Assembly (NCBI RefSeq): GCF_014805625.2
Contig: NW_023998416.1
Span: forward strand, 14,018,759-14,082,758
Direction of reading: 5' to 3'
Origin: Glossina fuscipes
Lineage: Eukaryota; Arthropoda; Insecta; Diptera; Glossinidae
DNA: 64,000 nucleotides
The notes under the pieces are model-generated. The model saw only the letters and a program-made list of their open reading frames with translations, did no database searches and had not been told where the DNA came from. Positions 36,478-48,351 of the stretch are shown here, piece by piece. Each line of letters opens with the position of its first letter. Position 1 is the first letter of the stretch. The position numbers and the translations under genes are program-made.

Positions 36478-36583
36478 ATCTCCACATTTTAATCCAGATG
36501 GACTTCTTCGACTTGTTCTTGCTAATGATCAACTGAATCGTATTGCAGCTGAGAGTGAGAGGCTAGAGATAATTCGCCCCCCG
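36478..36583 (+). CDS. internal exon of an unidentified gene
   Basis: A 106-base segment sits between a strong acceptor (TGTCCTTTTTTGTAG, AG at 36476-36477) and a strong donor (CCG|GTAAGA, GT at 36584-36585). One frame is open throughout. After a single base that completes the previous codon there are 35 codons, starting SPHFNPDGLLRLVLANDQLN and ending RLEIIRPP. The exon thus enters in phase 2 and leaves in phase 0. The composition is strongly protein-like: Leu/Asn/Arg/Glu balanced, no low complexity. A stop lies directly before the acceptor and another about 20 bases after the donor, so the open frame is confined to the exon. I do not recognise the protein. Neighbouring exons were not found, which implies long introns on both sides. 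Confidence 0.7.
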
Positions 36584-36801
36584 GTAAGAATGGTGGCGAT
36601 TTTGTAGTGTACAGACTATATCTGTAAAGCAGCGTGCACATATAAGTACTGTTATCACAATATCGAACTGCAACTACTACGACCTTGTAGAATGACAAAC
36701 TTGAATCTATTTTACGTTTTAGTTAAATGAGGAAATAAATGAAAAGGGGCTATTAAAAGCCAAAGGTTATCAACCTCTAATACTTCTAAGCACCAAAAAA
36801 C

Positions 36802-36828
36802 ATATATATATATATATATATATATATA
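36802..36828. repeat. (AT)13 microsatellite
   Basis: An uninterrupted AT run about 220 bases downstream of the isolated exon, probably intronic. Confidence 0.9.
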
Positions 36829-37789
36829 ACTTAAATAAAACAGTAAAGCGCAAAAAGGCCTCTCGTGAGACGTCTCTAACTTACGGACCCCCCTATGGCT
36901 CACAGCGTAGCTGACACATACATGAAACTAGGAAAAAAATGGAGAAAAGGAAAAAAGCAAATATATAATCTGCATCTCTCTGCCTAAAGAAACTCGTTCG
37001 GGCTTTTAAGAGTATTAATTTTTGTGGACTTAACGAGCATATAAATGGAAAAGTTCAATCGTCTGCATAAATTAACTTATCGAAAGTTTCAAAAGGTAAA
37101 GAACATTTCCCGTTATATACTAGAAGGTTCAATTTTTTTTCAACAATTAACAGTGACTTGCCCCGTTAAAGAATCACGATAGTGACATTGTTTTCCATCA
37201 CACCTAACTCCAATTTCTGCATCTGTTAAGACCGCAATTAAGAAGTCAACAACACTAGTAGAGGCTAATTATCTTCTCTATCTCTATCTGACTACATTTT
37301 TATGAATCCTATCGTTATCATATTAAACATTCTCCGCCAGTTTTTCAACTGGCCACTAAATACACTTTAGTGTAAATGTTACCTCAACCTTTTGCACGCT
37401 GATGTCGACTAAGTGCCGACATTGTATATCTTACACCAGCTTCTGCATCGACCTACAATCGATATTATATTATTTGTTATTATTAATTAAAGGGGTTACC
37501 GTTGGCAACAAAAAAAATAATAAAAAAAAAATTATGAGTGCAAAGGGTTAAACTACATTAATTTAAAATAAGTGAACAAATTATATCGGTCATGACCTAC
37601 ACCACTTTATGCCTATCATGTATTAAAAGAAAACGAAAAGAACTGCGTTTACATATTCTACAATATATGGTGGGCACGGCTGATTTTTTCTAATTTCAGT
37701 CCCATTTTCCGATTTAGATTTATCTGCTGCAGTTTATGAGCAAAAGGCGAAAAACCAATTTTTTATATCTTTTTGAAAACAGATATGTT

Positions 37790-38062
37790 CTCAGTTCACA
37801 TGGTACTGTAGACGTGTCCTTCCAATTTGGTCCATTTTCAATACCAAGTCGCTTGCAAGGACTTTCAATGTTTTAGCCAAACTTCAAGTCGGTAGCTCTA
37901 ATTTTTGTGGTCAGGAGAATGTTTACAACAGACACTACATAGACGGGCAGACGGACATGCTTGCATCGACACAGAACTTGGTGCTGATTAAAAATATACA
38001 CACTTTGTAGGGTCTCTGAAGCTTCCTTCTCGCCGTTGGGCCTTCGGTGATGGGTATATAAA
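37790..38062 (-). repeat. dispersed GTCCGTC-type repeat, copy F
   Basis: Read on the minus strand from 38062: TTATATACCCATCACCGAAG, then AAGGAAGCTTCAGAGACCC and ACAAAGTGTGTATATTTTTA. Then follow AATCAGCACCAAG, GTCGATGCAAGCATGTCCG, TCTGCCCGTCTATG and later TTGAAAATGGACCAAATTGG. This variant differs from copies B and C in its first 60 bases, so it may be a related subfamily. The GTCGAT...CATGTCCGTCTG block is widely seen in fly genomes. Confidence 0.65.
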
Positions 38063-39058
38063 CTTCTGAATAAAATTGCCAGCAAAATGATTAATAATTA
38101 TAACATACGTTGATATACATAACGTTATCAAGCATTTATATGCAAACAAAAGGAAAGGAAAGAAATGAAACACTAACTAGAGGAAATACTACGGCGTGAT
38201 AGCTGTAGGGTTAATTATTTAACATTGTTTATGTGTTTTTTTTGTTTTTTTTTTTTTATCAAGAGGATGCAAAAAAAGGAAAAATTCATTCAACTTTTAG
38301 CATTTACTTATATGGAACCCTTATGTAACTTCTATGTACTTTTGCATTTCCATTATACAGGGTTAGTTCTGTAGGTATAAAACTTTGGAGAGGAAAGAAG
38401 AAAAAAGGACGAAAATAACCGCATTGCAAAAGCAACATCGTTTGCTTTAATGCCAATATCACGATTTAAATGAAATGAAAAAAAAAAAAAAAAAACGCAA
38501 CCATAATGCTCTGCAGCATTCAGTTAGCCACCACTCATAATTTTTATGCTTTCCTTGTATTACATAATTGCCACAAATGCTATAATATATAGCATGTTGG
38601 CTCTTACTGTTCCTGTTGCTACAATTATTGTTGTACATTCGTTCAAAGTAACATTCCTTCATTCAATCCTTCATTCATTTAATTTTCTACAAGCATCCAT
38701 ATTGTGTGCTGGATTTTCTTAGTTTTGCTCAGTTCTGTTTTCCGTTTTCATTACATTACTAAAGCTATATATATATATACAACAAGAGAAGAGTGTTTTT
38801 TGCACCTTGTTCTCTTCTTGGAACTATTCATTAAACATGTTATCACATTTTCTGTTACATTGTGGACGTCATCATTCTCATCGTTAACTCACAATTTACA
38901 ATTAAGAAATATCGCTTTCAATATTTTCCTATGAATTAATTCAATTTAATTTCAAACTATTATTTTTTTAAAATTTTTGTTTTAGGTACTATTATTTTCA
39001 TTTACGACACACACACATTCTTACACACATATATTATCCTTAAACTTTCATTACATAT
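38063..39058. other. AT-rich stretch without recognised gene
   Basis: Nothing gene-like was seen. It holds a T-rich tract near 38236-38258, an A18 run at 38478-38495 and a short TA run near 38768-38779. Short open frames are hydrophobic and low-complexity. Confidence 0.6.
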
Positions 39059-39450
39059 TTTTACACAACTTGTGGCACAAGGGTATATTAGGTTTGTGCG
39101 AATGTATGCAACACCCATGAGGGCTTGACATAGATCCACCTTTGGTCAGCTTGGGATCCCTTTCTAAATCGATTATTGCTTGTCTGTCCGTCATATATTC
39201 TCGTGTTCAATCCTAATTCAGGTATTGACTTCAAGTGTGATACAAATAAATGTATCAATGCCAGTCATCGAAGATAGAGGATAACCGTAGTTCAAAGCAC
39301 TGAAACAAGTGCAGCAGCGTGTAGGTCCTGTAAGATGGTTTTCTTCTTGTAGGTAGCATTTCGCAGAGACTCGATAGAGAGTGAATTTAGGACTACGGTC
39401 AAGGAATTTTTGAACCGTCGGGAAGACTGATCCAATTAAGGTAAGAAGGC
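39059..39450 (+). repeat. dispersed GTCCGTC-type repeat, copy C
   Basis: Head ACACAACTTGTGGCACAAGG joined to GTATATTAGGTTTGTGCGAA, then GTATGCAACACCCATGAGGG and CATAGATCCACC. Next come AAATCGATTATTGCTTGTC, TGTCCGTC, and an interior with AATTTTTGAACCGTCGGGAA. The order equals copy B. The head palindrome CTTGTGGCACAAG is still almost perfect here. Confidence 0.7.
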
Positions 39451-40519
39451 AGCGAGTTAAATAACGAAGATCATAAAATTTAAGATTGGTAAACTTGATC
39501 GTATAATAAGCAAAATAAACTACAAATCTAAAATTCTATTGAAGCAAAACATTGAATTTCAGTCATATTTTGCCTGAAGACCAGAGAGTGTAAAGTATGT
39601 AGATCTACGACAGTGTAAGAATCAAAACTTTGCAAGGATCGTGAATTTGAGCAAGAAAAATTTGTCATCTATAAGAAAATTTATTGCATGGGATATTTTA
39701 TTTAGCTTCATGATGTATTCTAGATGAACTCTTTAATCCCTTTACATGTTTGCAATTACACTGTCGTTATTTACAATTGAGTTTGCAAAAAAGAAGAATT
39801 GCCTTTTGAACATGTGAATATGTGTGGGTGAATTGACCCATCTGTCTGAAAGTTTGATCTTAATTTCCCCTCACTTCTGCCTGCATTGGGATTCTACTTG
39901 CAAACCTTCAATTCCCTTTATTCTCTAGGCTCTTTTATTTACCGATTACAGTCCTGGAACCGTAAATATCAAAGGAGATTTCCTTTTTATTGCTTTCACA
40001 TTTCTGCATTCATTATGGCATACATTTATAATAAGTTGCACAATGCCTATGTACAGAAGCTGCCATTATCGTTAAAGTTTGGTATCAATGTAAGCTATGT
40101 TTATATCTGTGCGTATTTCATTTCAGAATCGTTTTTTAATATATTTACTTTCCGTTCTCTTTACCTGAACTACTTCGCAAATGTAAAGTTGAAGTGTCGG
40201 CCTGTGCACGGTAAGCATTCGTCCTGACTCATAACAGAGAAAATTCATTGTGTGTTTATTGGTACAATAAGTGCAGAAGGCTTTTATGCACCGATGGATA
40301 CAGTGATAGTACACACCTCACTACAAAGGTCGTATTTTCTTTTTTCTCCTTTTTTAGTATGCTTTAGTAAGCGCAATTGAAATGATGCATTGAAAACAGT
40401 CCCAATATACGCAAATCCTTTGGAAATAGAAATCGGACAACATTTTTCGCCTGAAAGTAATCGAAATTAACAAACTTCTGCAAACATAAAATATTTCCTA
40501 AATAGATTTTTCATATTTT
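39451..40519. other. AT-rich stretch without recognised gene
   Basis: No gene was recognised. A plus-strand frame of 113 codons (39886-40227) has no ATG at its start. It is Tyr/Phe-rich (for example CFHISAFIMAYIYNKL) and resembles chance translation of T-rich DNA, although its length is unusual for this window. Confidence 0.45.
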
Positions 40520-40774
40520 TTATGGGAATCGCAAGAAAACGTCTCCGCTCTCAATGATAAACAATATTGTTCGGAGACGAAGTTCTCGCACCAAAATTGA
40601 GCTCCTTCCTCTTTTAAATGCAAAGCAAATGCTTTCAGGCATCGAATCGAAAAAAAGGGGCAGGCTGCAGCTAATGGCTGCTTTTATTACATTATCTACA
40701 TGATATAGCAAACTTTCTGAAACGTTCAAAACTGATAAAAAAGCGAATATCCCCACAAAAATCACTTCATGCAT
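40520..40774 (-). CDS. small ORF with signal-peptide-like start, unidentified
   Basis: ATG to TAA on the minus strand, 84 codons with coding-like usage. The N-terminus MHEVIFVGIFAFLSVLNVSE reads like a signal peptide with a hydrophobic core of about 11 residues. After it come two Cys (residues 36 and 50 by my count) and a basic stretch, FKRGRSSILVRELRLR. It could be a short secreted peptide or a chance frame. The ATG context is poor (T at -3). No upstream TATA or downstream AATAAA was assigned and no family was recognised. Confidence 0.25.
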   Translation of the reverse strand: MHEVIFVGIFAFLSVLNVSESLLYHVDNVIKAAISCSLPLFFDSMPESICFAFKRGRSSILVRELRLRTILFIIESGDVFLRFP

Positions 40775-43700
40775 ACAGACTCAACAATGCGAAGAAAGGG
40801 AAGAAAAAGCATTTCGTTTGTGTGCTTAAGTGATTATTATTACAATTTAAATTTTCGTCGAAATAAATTCTCATACTTAAGTTATTTAACATATATCGCA
40901 AAAATGTAAATAGAAAATTATATTCGGTCGTGACGGAATATTTAGTAGCCATCACTCTTATCCAAAACAGGCAATAAAAGTAAAAATTATATTCGGTCGT
41001 GATGAGGATGAAAAAGAAGAGAAAAAGATAGTGGAGCAATTATGAAAGAAGGTAAAGCATGTCTATGTCAAGATGAGCCCTTTCCTTTTTTCTCACTAAA
41101 AACGAACTGAAAAAGGAAGTAATGGTTCCGTTAGAAATATAGTAAAAGAAAGTAAGATACGCGGTCTCAAATTTGCCACATATGGTAAGGTGTAGAGACG
41201 TAGACTAAATAGAAGCAATATCGTAGCGTAGTGCACTTAAAGTAAAGAAGTAGGAAAGAGGACTGGAATTAAGGAAATTATTCGTAGATAGGCCTTTGAT
41301 ACATTCTCAATATTTTCAGAGCAGTATTCAGAATTTGCACAAAGTACATTAACATACATGTCTGTACAAATATTTTTATATAAAATAAGGGTAAACTTTG
41401 CTTACTTTGTCACTTTGAACAGTTTCCTTCAAAAATAAGAATTTTCTAGAAATTTGTAGGACCTTACTTTACAGTATGTTTGCTGTTTCAAAAGTAATTT
41501 AAGCAGATGAGCAGCAAGCTCCGAATCAATTTGGGTATGTTTATCTCTCCACCAGTCGGACCGTTCGTGTTTTTATTGCAAGTTACGCGTGACGTAAAAG
41601 TTTTCAAATTTTTACCACATATATCGGTTCGCAAAGATAAAAAAACTTCCTTGTTTTTATGTGGAAGTAACGTGCTTTGGTTTATTGCTAGATTGCAATC
41701 CTTCAAGAGATTTGTTTCAACAGCAGAATGTGGTTTTCTTTTCTCCTTTTTCATATACTAACATGCATGTGGCCTCGCACCAATAAAATAAAATATTTTT
41801 ATCAAAATCCGTAAAATATTTACAAAACTCTTTCTTGTGCTTACAAAAATCCCACAAGGTTTACATACGAATTTTAGTTTTTTTATTTACTAAAAAAACA
41901 CGTCACAAAAACGTTCTCAGTAAAATATTTCTTCTCTTTTCAATCTTTTTCTCTGTTTTTTTCTGAGAAATTCCTGCCATATTTCTTTTCAATTTCAACG
42001 CTTCTGATGCAAATGCAAGTGTCATTCTTGTTGACTATACGTTCTTCGTTTTTAAATACAACCCTTTTCTCGCACTTATTTTTTCCTTGCCTTCGTAGGC
42101 GTTGGATATGGCGAAATATTATGCAAAACTCAACTGCCACAAAAAGTTTCGAGAAAAGGAAAATCCAGAATAAAAACGAATGTTGATAGAAAATATACAA
42201 AAGACTTGAAAAACGAAGAAACCCCCTACTCTGGTTTTCGTTCACTTGCCTTTATTGCACTCAATAACGATTGTTGTTGAGAGTTGTATGCGATACGATG
42301 AAATTTGTCAGAAATTTTCAGTAAAGAAGAGAATTTCTTTCAATTTAATCTTCACACGTACATATGTACGAATGCCAAAAATCTCTTTTCTTAATTTTTA
42401 TCAGAAAAGGGAAATATCCAAATTTTATCATGACGTTCATAACAGAAATAAATATTACACTTCCTTTAAAATGTTTGTATGTGGGTATCTATGTATACGT
42501 ATAGTAAGGCTAAATTAAGAATAGTCATGCGGTGTTCATGTCATGAAGTTAGAAATCCACTTGATATAAGGTCCGACTCAAAAACAACTCTACACATTTT
42601 CAGCCAAAGGACGAATGTGATAATTGTAATGAAATGCAAAGTCAAACGTAAAAGATCGTTTTGAAATTCTAGAATGCCACGTTCGTTACTCAATAATAGG
42701 GGAATTATCTCAAAATCGCGGTTATATTATTTGCTGACCTCAATCTAAAAAAGACAAATGCACGAGCAATGCTAGAAATTAATTTCATTAGCGTCTTAGA
42801 AGGAAAGGGAGAAATCGTAAGCGGATGTTACGCTTGTAAAAAGTACCTGAGAATAGAATACACGTACAGGGAAAGAAACGTAACGTGAAAAAGTTTAAGC
42901 AAAGCTTCAAGTCGCCTAAATATAGTAAATATACATACGCAACACATTCATAGCTCTGTGCTCTGTGTGGAGCCCGTTGCTGGAGATATTTTAACGGACC
43001 GGTTTAATTGCGAAATTTTATTGATTTGTGAGTACAAAAAACTTCTTCTGCGGATTTTTTCTTTTATGGATCCAATAGCTTTATACGCAAGCTTGCATTG
43101 TTCACTTCAATTTATCAATCAAAGTGAAAGAACCACAACTTCTTAGCTAAGTTCTCTCCATTCTTGCTAACTCCTTTAAGAAATTTGTGGTTTGGCATTG
43201 TAGCACTAAGATATAACGTCTTTCTACTGCCAACAAGAATTAACTGCACTGTTTAAAAAAGATTCGTCTACATTGTAATATCACATTGGAAGCATTTTAG
43301 TGAGAAGTACTAGTTCATGCACCTTACTTAGCAAACTCGAGTCCTTCTAATCACTACTTATTTGTACCCGTGGATTTTTAAATTTTTAAAACAACGCTTT
43401 GATTCGTGCGAAAAAAACGACTCGATGAAAAGTTCACGTGAAATGTGAAAGATTTATGTACACGTGGCATCCACATATTGGGCGGTGAAAACAAAGCATA
43501 GCTAGCGATAGGAAATACTTCGAATAAAATACTTTTTTATCATTTCTATCAATAGCTGCTGTTCTATCTATTTGGTAAGGGAAACACCATGAACTTTTTC
43601 TTTACCTAATATTAATGCAGAAGAACAAAAGGTGTAAGCGAGTCGAAACATTTGTATACAACTAATATGGCTTTGTGCAAACTGATTTCACAAACGAATG

Positions 43701-45135
43701 ATATGAAAATGTTAAAGAAGAAAATATTGTTCCAAGGTAACTACTACTCTAGGAACTTGGAGACAATACATTCACATATATAGAACAATACTTTCTTTTT
43801 CTATATAAAATTTAATTTTTAGTTCAGCTGGAAGTCGTTATTTCACCAGGATGCAAAAAATCGGTCTGCAACCTAACACCTTCATCGTAAATTCCAAGTC
43901 TTCCATTCCCTTAAAACAAACCAAACGTTTTTTCCAAACCATATAACAGATTCATTTAGAATGCAGCCGATATATCAAAACGATATGGTTCTGAATGCCC
44001 TGGCACTTGTGGAGTATGATACTTCAATTAGTAGATATACGAGTTTCAAAAGTTTTCAAAATGCATTTTTTTGCACTTCTAGTACAAGTTCATCTAAATT
44101 GTGATATTTAAAGGATTGTAATGTCGATAGTCTGCATACTCAAACTATTTCTTATGAATTATTAACAAAAAAACAATTTTGTTTTTGAGAAAAGCTGATA
44201 AGAGAGAAATTTTTAACAAATAAAAGATACAAATATGAATATCTTATACGGTATACATATATATATATGTCTAATATCTGTATTATAAGTGATACGTATG
44301 TTGCATGCTTGTACATAGCGAATACAAATAAATTTTCATTTGTTTTTCTTTATTTGATTTTATTTCTTTTTGATGTTTGCAATATTTTTGTACAGTATAT
44401 GTATGTGGTGTGTTATTACAGCTTTTTTTTATTAAACCACTCAAAAAATATCCAGATTGTATATATATATTAAATTTTTACCTCTGTTAAAATTTATCTC
44501 CAAATAAAGTTTTTTAATACTTCTGCAAAGAGTGTATCGTTCACCTCAAATCATATCGAATATATATATATATTTATATGTATATATGCGCCCACCTAAA
44601 AGAAGGTACACTGACATACATATCTTCACATTTGCAAATGTATTAAAATCTACGTAAATAATACACAATATCATGATTGTGAAATCCTTTTAGCCTGATT
44701 CGAAGTATAATGTATATGATGTAAAACAAAACAAAAAAAATAAAAATATGATAAAAAAAAAGCGAAAGAAACTTTATGGCGAATTTTGAACTCTCATCAT
44801 TGTATGCTTTCGTGCATTAGTAAACTTTCGCGTCAAATTTCAGGTTAAGGCATTTTATAATTTTACCAATAATTTGCGAAAAATAACTTTGATGAGTATT
44901 TTTGTACTTTTCTGGTAGTGGAAGTATCTATACGAAATTCAAACAGCGATTGACAGAGCAACAGAGTCAATTATATTTATATTCTTCCTTAGATATCTGA
45001 TATGTGCTTCTAGTTGCTTCGAATAGAATGGCAAAGCTGTTGTATTCTCTCCTTTTAACGGTGATTACAATAAATAAACATGTGAACGCATAAATCTCTA
45101 GTGTCATCATGTATGTTCCTACATGTCATGTCTAG
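40775..45135. other. AT-rich stretch without recognised gene
   Basis: No gene was recognised. Opposing frames at 41488-41761 are both open, which suggests low stop density rather than a gene. A plus frame at 42958-43146 begins in fairly coding-like text (CVEPVAGDILTDRFNCEILL) and is followed by a donor-like TTTGTGAGT near 43030, but no acceptor fits. TA-rich runs lie at 44256-44270, 44459-44472 and 44558-44590. Confidence 0.5.
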
Positions 45136-45165
45136 GATAAAACACATTACAATTGGAGCGCTATG
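45136..45165 (+). CDS. possible 30-base microexon, very weak
   Basis: An acceptor-like CATGTCTAG ends at 45135 and a consensus donor ATG|GTAAGA starts at 45166. Between them are exactly 30 bases, ten open codons (DKTHYNWSAM). Fly genes do contain microexons, and the exon at 36478-36583 shows that a plus-strand gene may span this area. Signals this short occur often by chance. Confidence 0.12.
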
Positions 45166-45278
45166 GTAAGAAATATATCTGCCAATATACTCTTAATATT
45201 TTTTGAGATGAACAACATTTATGTATTTCAAATGTTAGGGGACTAAATTCGAAAATTCGTTCCACTTTTCTAAATTCA

Positions 45279-48050
45279 GTGAGCACGGAATTTTTCTGTT
45301 TGGCCTTTACTGAAACTTGGCTAAAACCCGATCTTCATTCGTCGGAACTTTTCCATAATTCTTTCCAAGTGTTTAGAAATGATCGAGTAAATCGCATTGG
45401 TGGTGGTGTATTAATTGCCATATCTGCGTCAGTCCCGTCCACTTTAATTGAATTTCCCACTTCTCCTCACGTTGAATTTATCGCTATTCGTGCGAATATG
45501 CCTGATAAACATCTATTTATAACCTGCTCCTATATTCCCCCAAATTCCGATATCTCCATTTACAGGAAACACGCCTCCCTCATTTGTAACTTGGCCAAGC
45601 GGTCTAGACCCACTGATTTGGTCGTTGCATTGGGTGACTTCAATTTTCCACAAGTCACTCGGTGTAACACTGATAATTCTGGCTGTTTGGTTCCTACTTC
45701 AACGTCTGATAGGGCTGTTGTGTTCTTTAGTGAATTGCTTGATCATAATTTGGGTCAATATAATCGTACCCCTAATTGTAATGGTAGACTGCTTGATCTC
45801 TGCTTTGCCAATTTTCCCGAGATTTACGTAAATCGTTGTCCACCTTTTAGTTTACCTGAGGATCCTTATCATCCATCAATATGCATTTCCTTTCATCATA
45901 TTAATGATGGTTGGTTGAAATGCCTTAATGTGCCAAATCAAACTTTTTTGAAAAATTATTATGATTTTCATAAAATCAATATTGTATTACTAAAACATCG
46001 TCTTTCACATCTGACGCTTGATTTCTCAACCGGTAATATTGAAAGCTTATTGCCATCGTTCTACAATACATTAAATCTAGCTATTGCTGCATCTGTTCCG
46101 ATCAAGCATTGTCGACCTCGAAGCAGATGTCCCCCGTGGTTTAATAAGACAATTAAATATCACAAGAATAGAAAAAACTCGCTATTCAAAAAATATTCGA
46201 AAAGTGGCTCTGCGCTCGACTATGTCGCTTACTCGGTGGCGAGGCATAGATTTAACTCCCTCAACCATCATTATTACTGCAGATACCTTCAGTTCATTAA
46301 ATCCTCTCTGTTTGCTAATCCTAAATTCTTCTTTAAATTTGTTAATTCTAAAAGAAAAATTTCCACATATCCCTCTCATGTTTCTTTTAATGGCTCTGAT
46401 TCCTCGGATGATTTTGAAATCTCAAATCTATTTGCTGAGTATTTCCGACGTAACTTTTCGATTGCTAATTTCGATTTATCAGCAAACTACCCATATCCTA
46501 TAACTAACTCGGTTTCAATACCTAACTTGGTTATTTCGGAAGATGATGTTTTCAAAGGGTTGAGTTATCTAAAATACAGTTGTTCGCCTGGACCTGATGG
46601 AATTCCATCATGTGTACTTAAATCTTGCGCTGTCGAGTTATGTGGTGTGATCTCAAAGATTTTTAACATGTCCTTGTATTTAGGTGTTTTCCCTTCATGT
46701 TGGGAGAGTAGTTTCCTATCCACAAGAGTGGAAGTAGACAATTTGTACAGAGGCATAGCCAAGTTGAGTGTCTTGCCCAAGTTGTTCGAGCGTATTGTGA
46801 CTCAGCATTTGGCCTTTGCCATTAATTCGTATATTTCTCCGCACCAGCACGGTTTTCGATCTACAGTCACCAACTTGTTAGAGTTTACCTGTCATGTTTT
46901 CAAGGCTTTTTCTAGTGGCTCTCGCACAGATGTTATTTACACTGATTTAAGCAAAGCATTTGATATGGTTAACCATAGACTACTTATCTTTAAACTCCAA
47001 GCCTCTGGTTTCCCACCCTACTTAGTGAAATAGATAAGTTCTTATCTGCACAATAGATCCTTCAGGGTTTTGTTTAACTCCATTATCTCGGATGAATTGC
47101 CCGTTACGTCTGGCGTACCTCAAGGAAGTCACTTAGGTCCCATTTTATTTAGTTTATACATTAACGATCTCCCATCGGTGGTTAATTCCAGCCAGATCTT
47201 AATGTATGCTGATGATGTGAAACTGTTTTCTTCCTTCTCTGTTGAATCGCAATCACGTCAGCTTCAAGGTGATTTGGATAATTTTGTTGCATGGTGCTCT
47301 TTGAATCTTCTGAAACTAAATCTGAGTAAATGTAAGAAGCTTTCATTCTCAAGAAGAATGTCATTCATTACTCAGTATTGCATAGATTCGCATAAGTTGG
47401 AGGACGTCGATTCGATTACAGATTTAGGCGTTCTATTTGACCATAGGTTACGTTTTAACTTGCATATTGAGCTCTCGATTAGCAAAGCTAGGTCCGCGCT
47501 TGGTGTTATAAAAAGGTGGTCCAAAGAGCTTGATGATCCCTATATTACGAAAAGGCTGTACATGTGTTTGGTTGGAAACATACTCGTGTATGCCTCAGTT
47601 GTGTGGTCTCCTTCATATAGGTGCTACGTAGATTCAATTGAATCTGTTCAAAAGCAATTCTTGCTGTTTGCCCTTAGAAATTTGGGTTGGGATCCGATTG
47701 CCTCTCTTCCTCCGTATGAAAATAGGTTGCTTCTGCTGTCCCTGCCGTCTCTTGAGAAACGTAGATTTGTTCTTGGCGTTTCCTTTCTAATTAAAGTAAT
47801 AAATGGTGCTATTGACTCGCCTTCATTACTTGGTGAAATAAGCTTTAATGTCCCTAACCGCTTCTCTAGGCACTTTATCTAGGTTAAACTTAATCAGTGT
47901 AAATTTAATTATGAGCTGTTCAATCCGCTCAGAGTCGTTTGCAAAAACCTAAATGACGTCTACCACTTATTCTCGTTATCGTACTCTTTAAAGTCCATTA
48001 AAGCTACATTGCTTAATACGCGCGATTTACCTATGTCGTATTTAAACTAG
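45279..48050 (+). pseudogene. LINE ORF2: endonuclease-reverse transcriptase with two TAG stops
   Basis: A single frame of 924 codons encodes, in order, an APE-type endonuclease and a reverse transcriptase. Endonuclease landmarks: TETWL (residues 11-15), GGGVLI (41-46), LGDFNFP (118-124) and a DPYHPS motif near 193. RT landmarks: PGPDGIP (437-443), YTDLSKAFD (554-562), GVPQGSHLGP (612-621), YADD (643-646). Two in-frame TAG codons break it: codon 585 (47031-47033), between the YTDLSKAFD and GVPQG motifs where related proteins have Trp, and codon 868 (47880-47882). The frame resumes unchanged after both and ends at TAG 48048-48050. Around residues 470-485 the text before YRGIAKLS looks about five residues shorter than usual. 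In-frame text continues upstream to 45207 (CISNVRGLNSK), so the true N-terminus is missing. Preservation implies a fairly young insertion. Confidence 0.9.
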
Positions 48051-48308
48051 CTTTTATCCTTAAAAAGTCGTTACGTTTCGAAAGTGAATTATTGTCAATT
48101 TATTATCGGTTGCCAGGCTTATGCATGTTTGCGATGGCTTAGGGGTTCATTTGCAATTTGGTCCTGTACCGGTTGTAAGTGTGCTCCTATGCTGATAGTG
48201 TACATGCTTTTTTTTCTTTTTCTTTTTTCTTTTCTTCTTATTTGTTTTATTACGCTTATACTCAATTTTATTGTTAATTAATATTAGTTTTGCATTAAGA
48301 GCCTATTG

Positions 48309-48337
48309 AACTCGACTACTAGTTGTTTAGTTGAGTT
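48309..48337 (+). other. 3' UTR stem-loop of the LINE
   Basis: AACTCGACT (48309-48317) can pair with AGTTGAGTT (48329-48337) at eight of nine positions, leaving an 11-base loop. It lies about 15 bases before the AATAAA-type tail. In CR1/L2-like and related LINEs a 3' hairpin serves as the recognition site for their own reverse transcriptase. That role is inferred here. Confidence 0.5.
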
Positions 48338-48351
48338 TCTAGTATAAGTGG

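Noticed and set aside
39886..40227. 113-codon plus-strand frame
   Set aside because: No ATG start, Tyr/Phe-rich, no domain, no splice context that fits.
45625..46780. Additional open frames inside the LINE (45625-45831, 46084-46503, 46182-46379, 46565-46780)
   Set aside because: Shadows of the endonuclease-reverse transcriptase frame.
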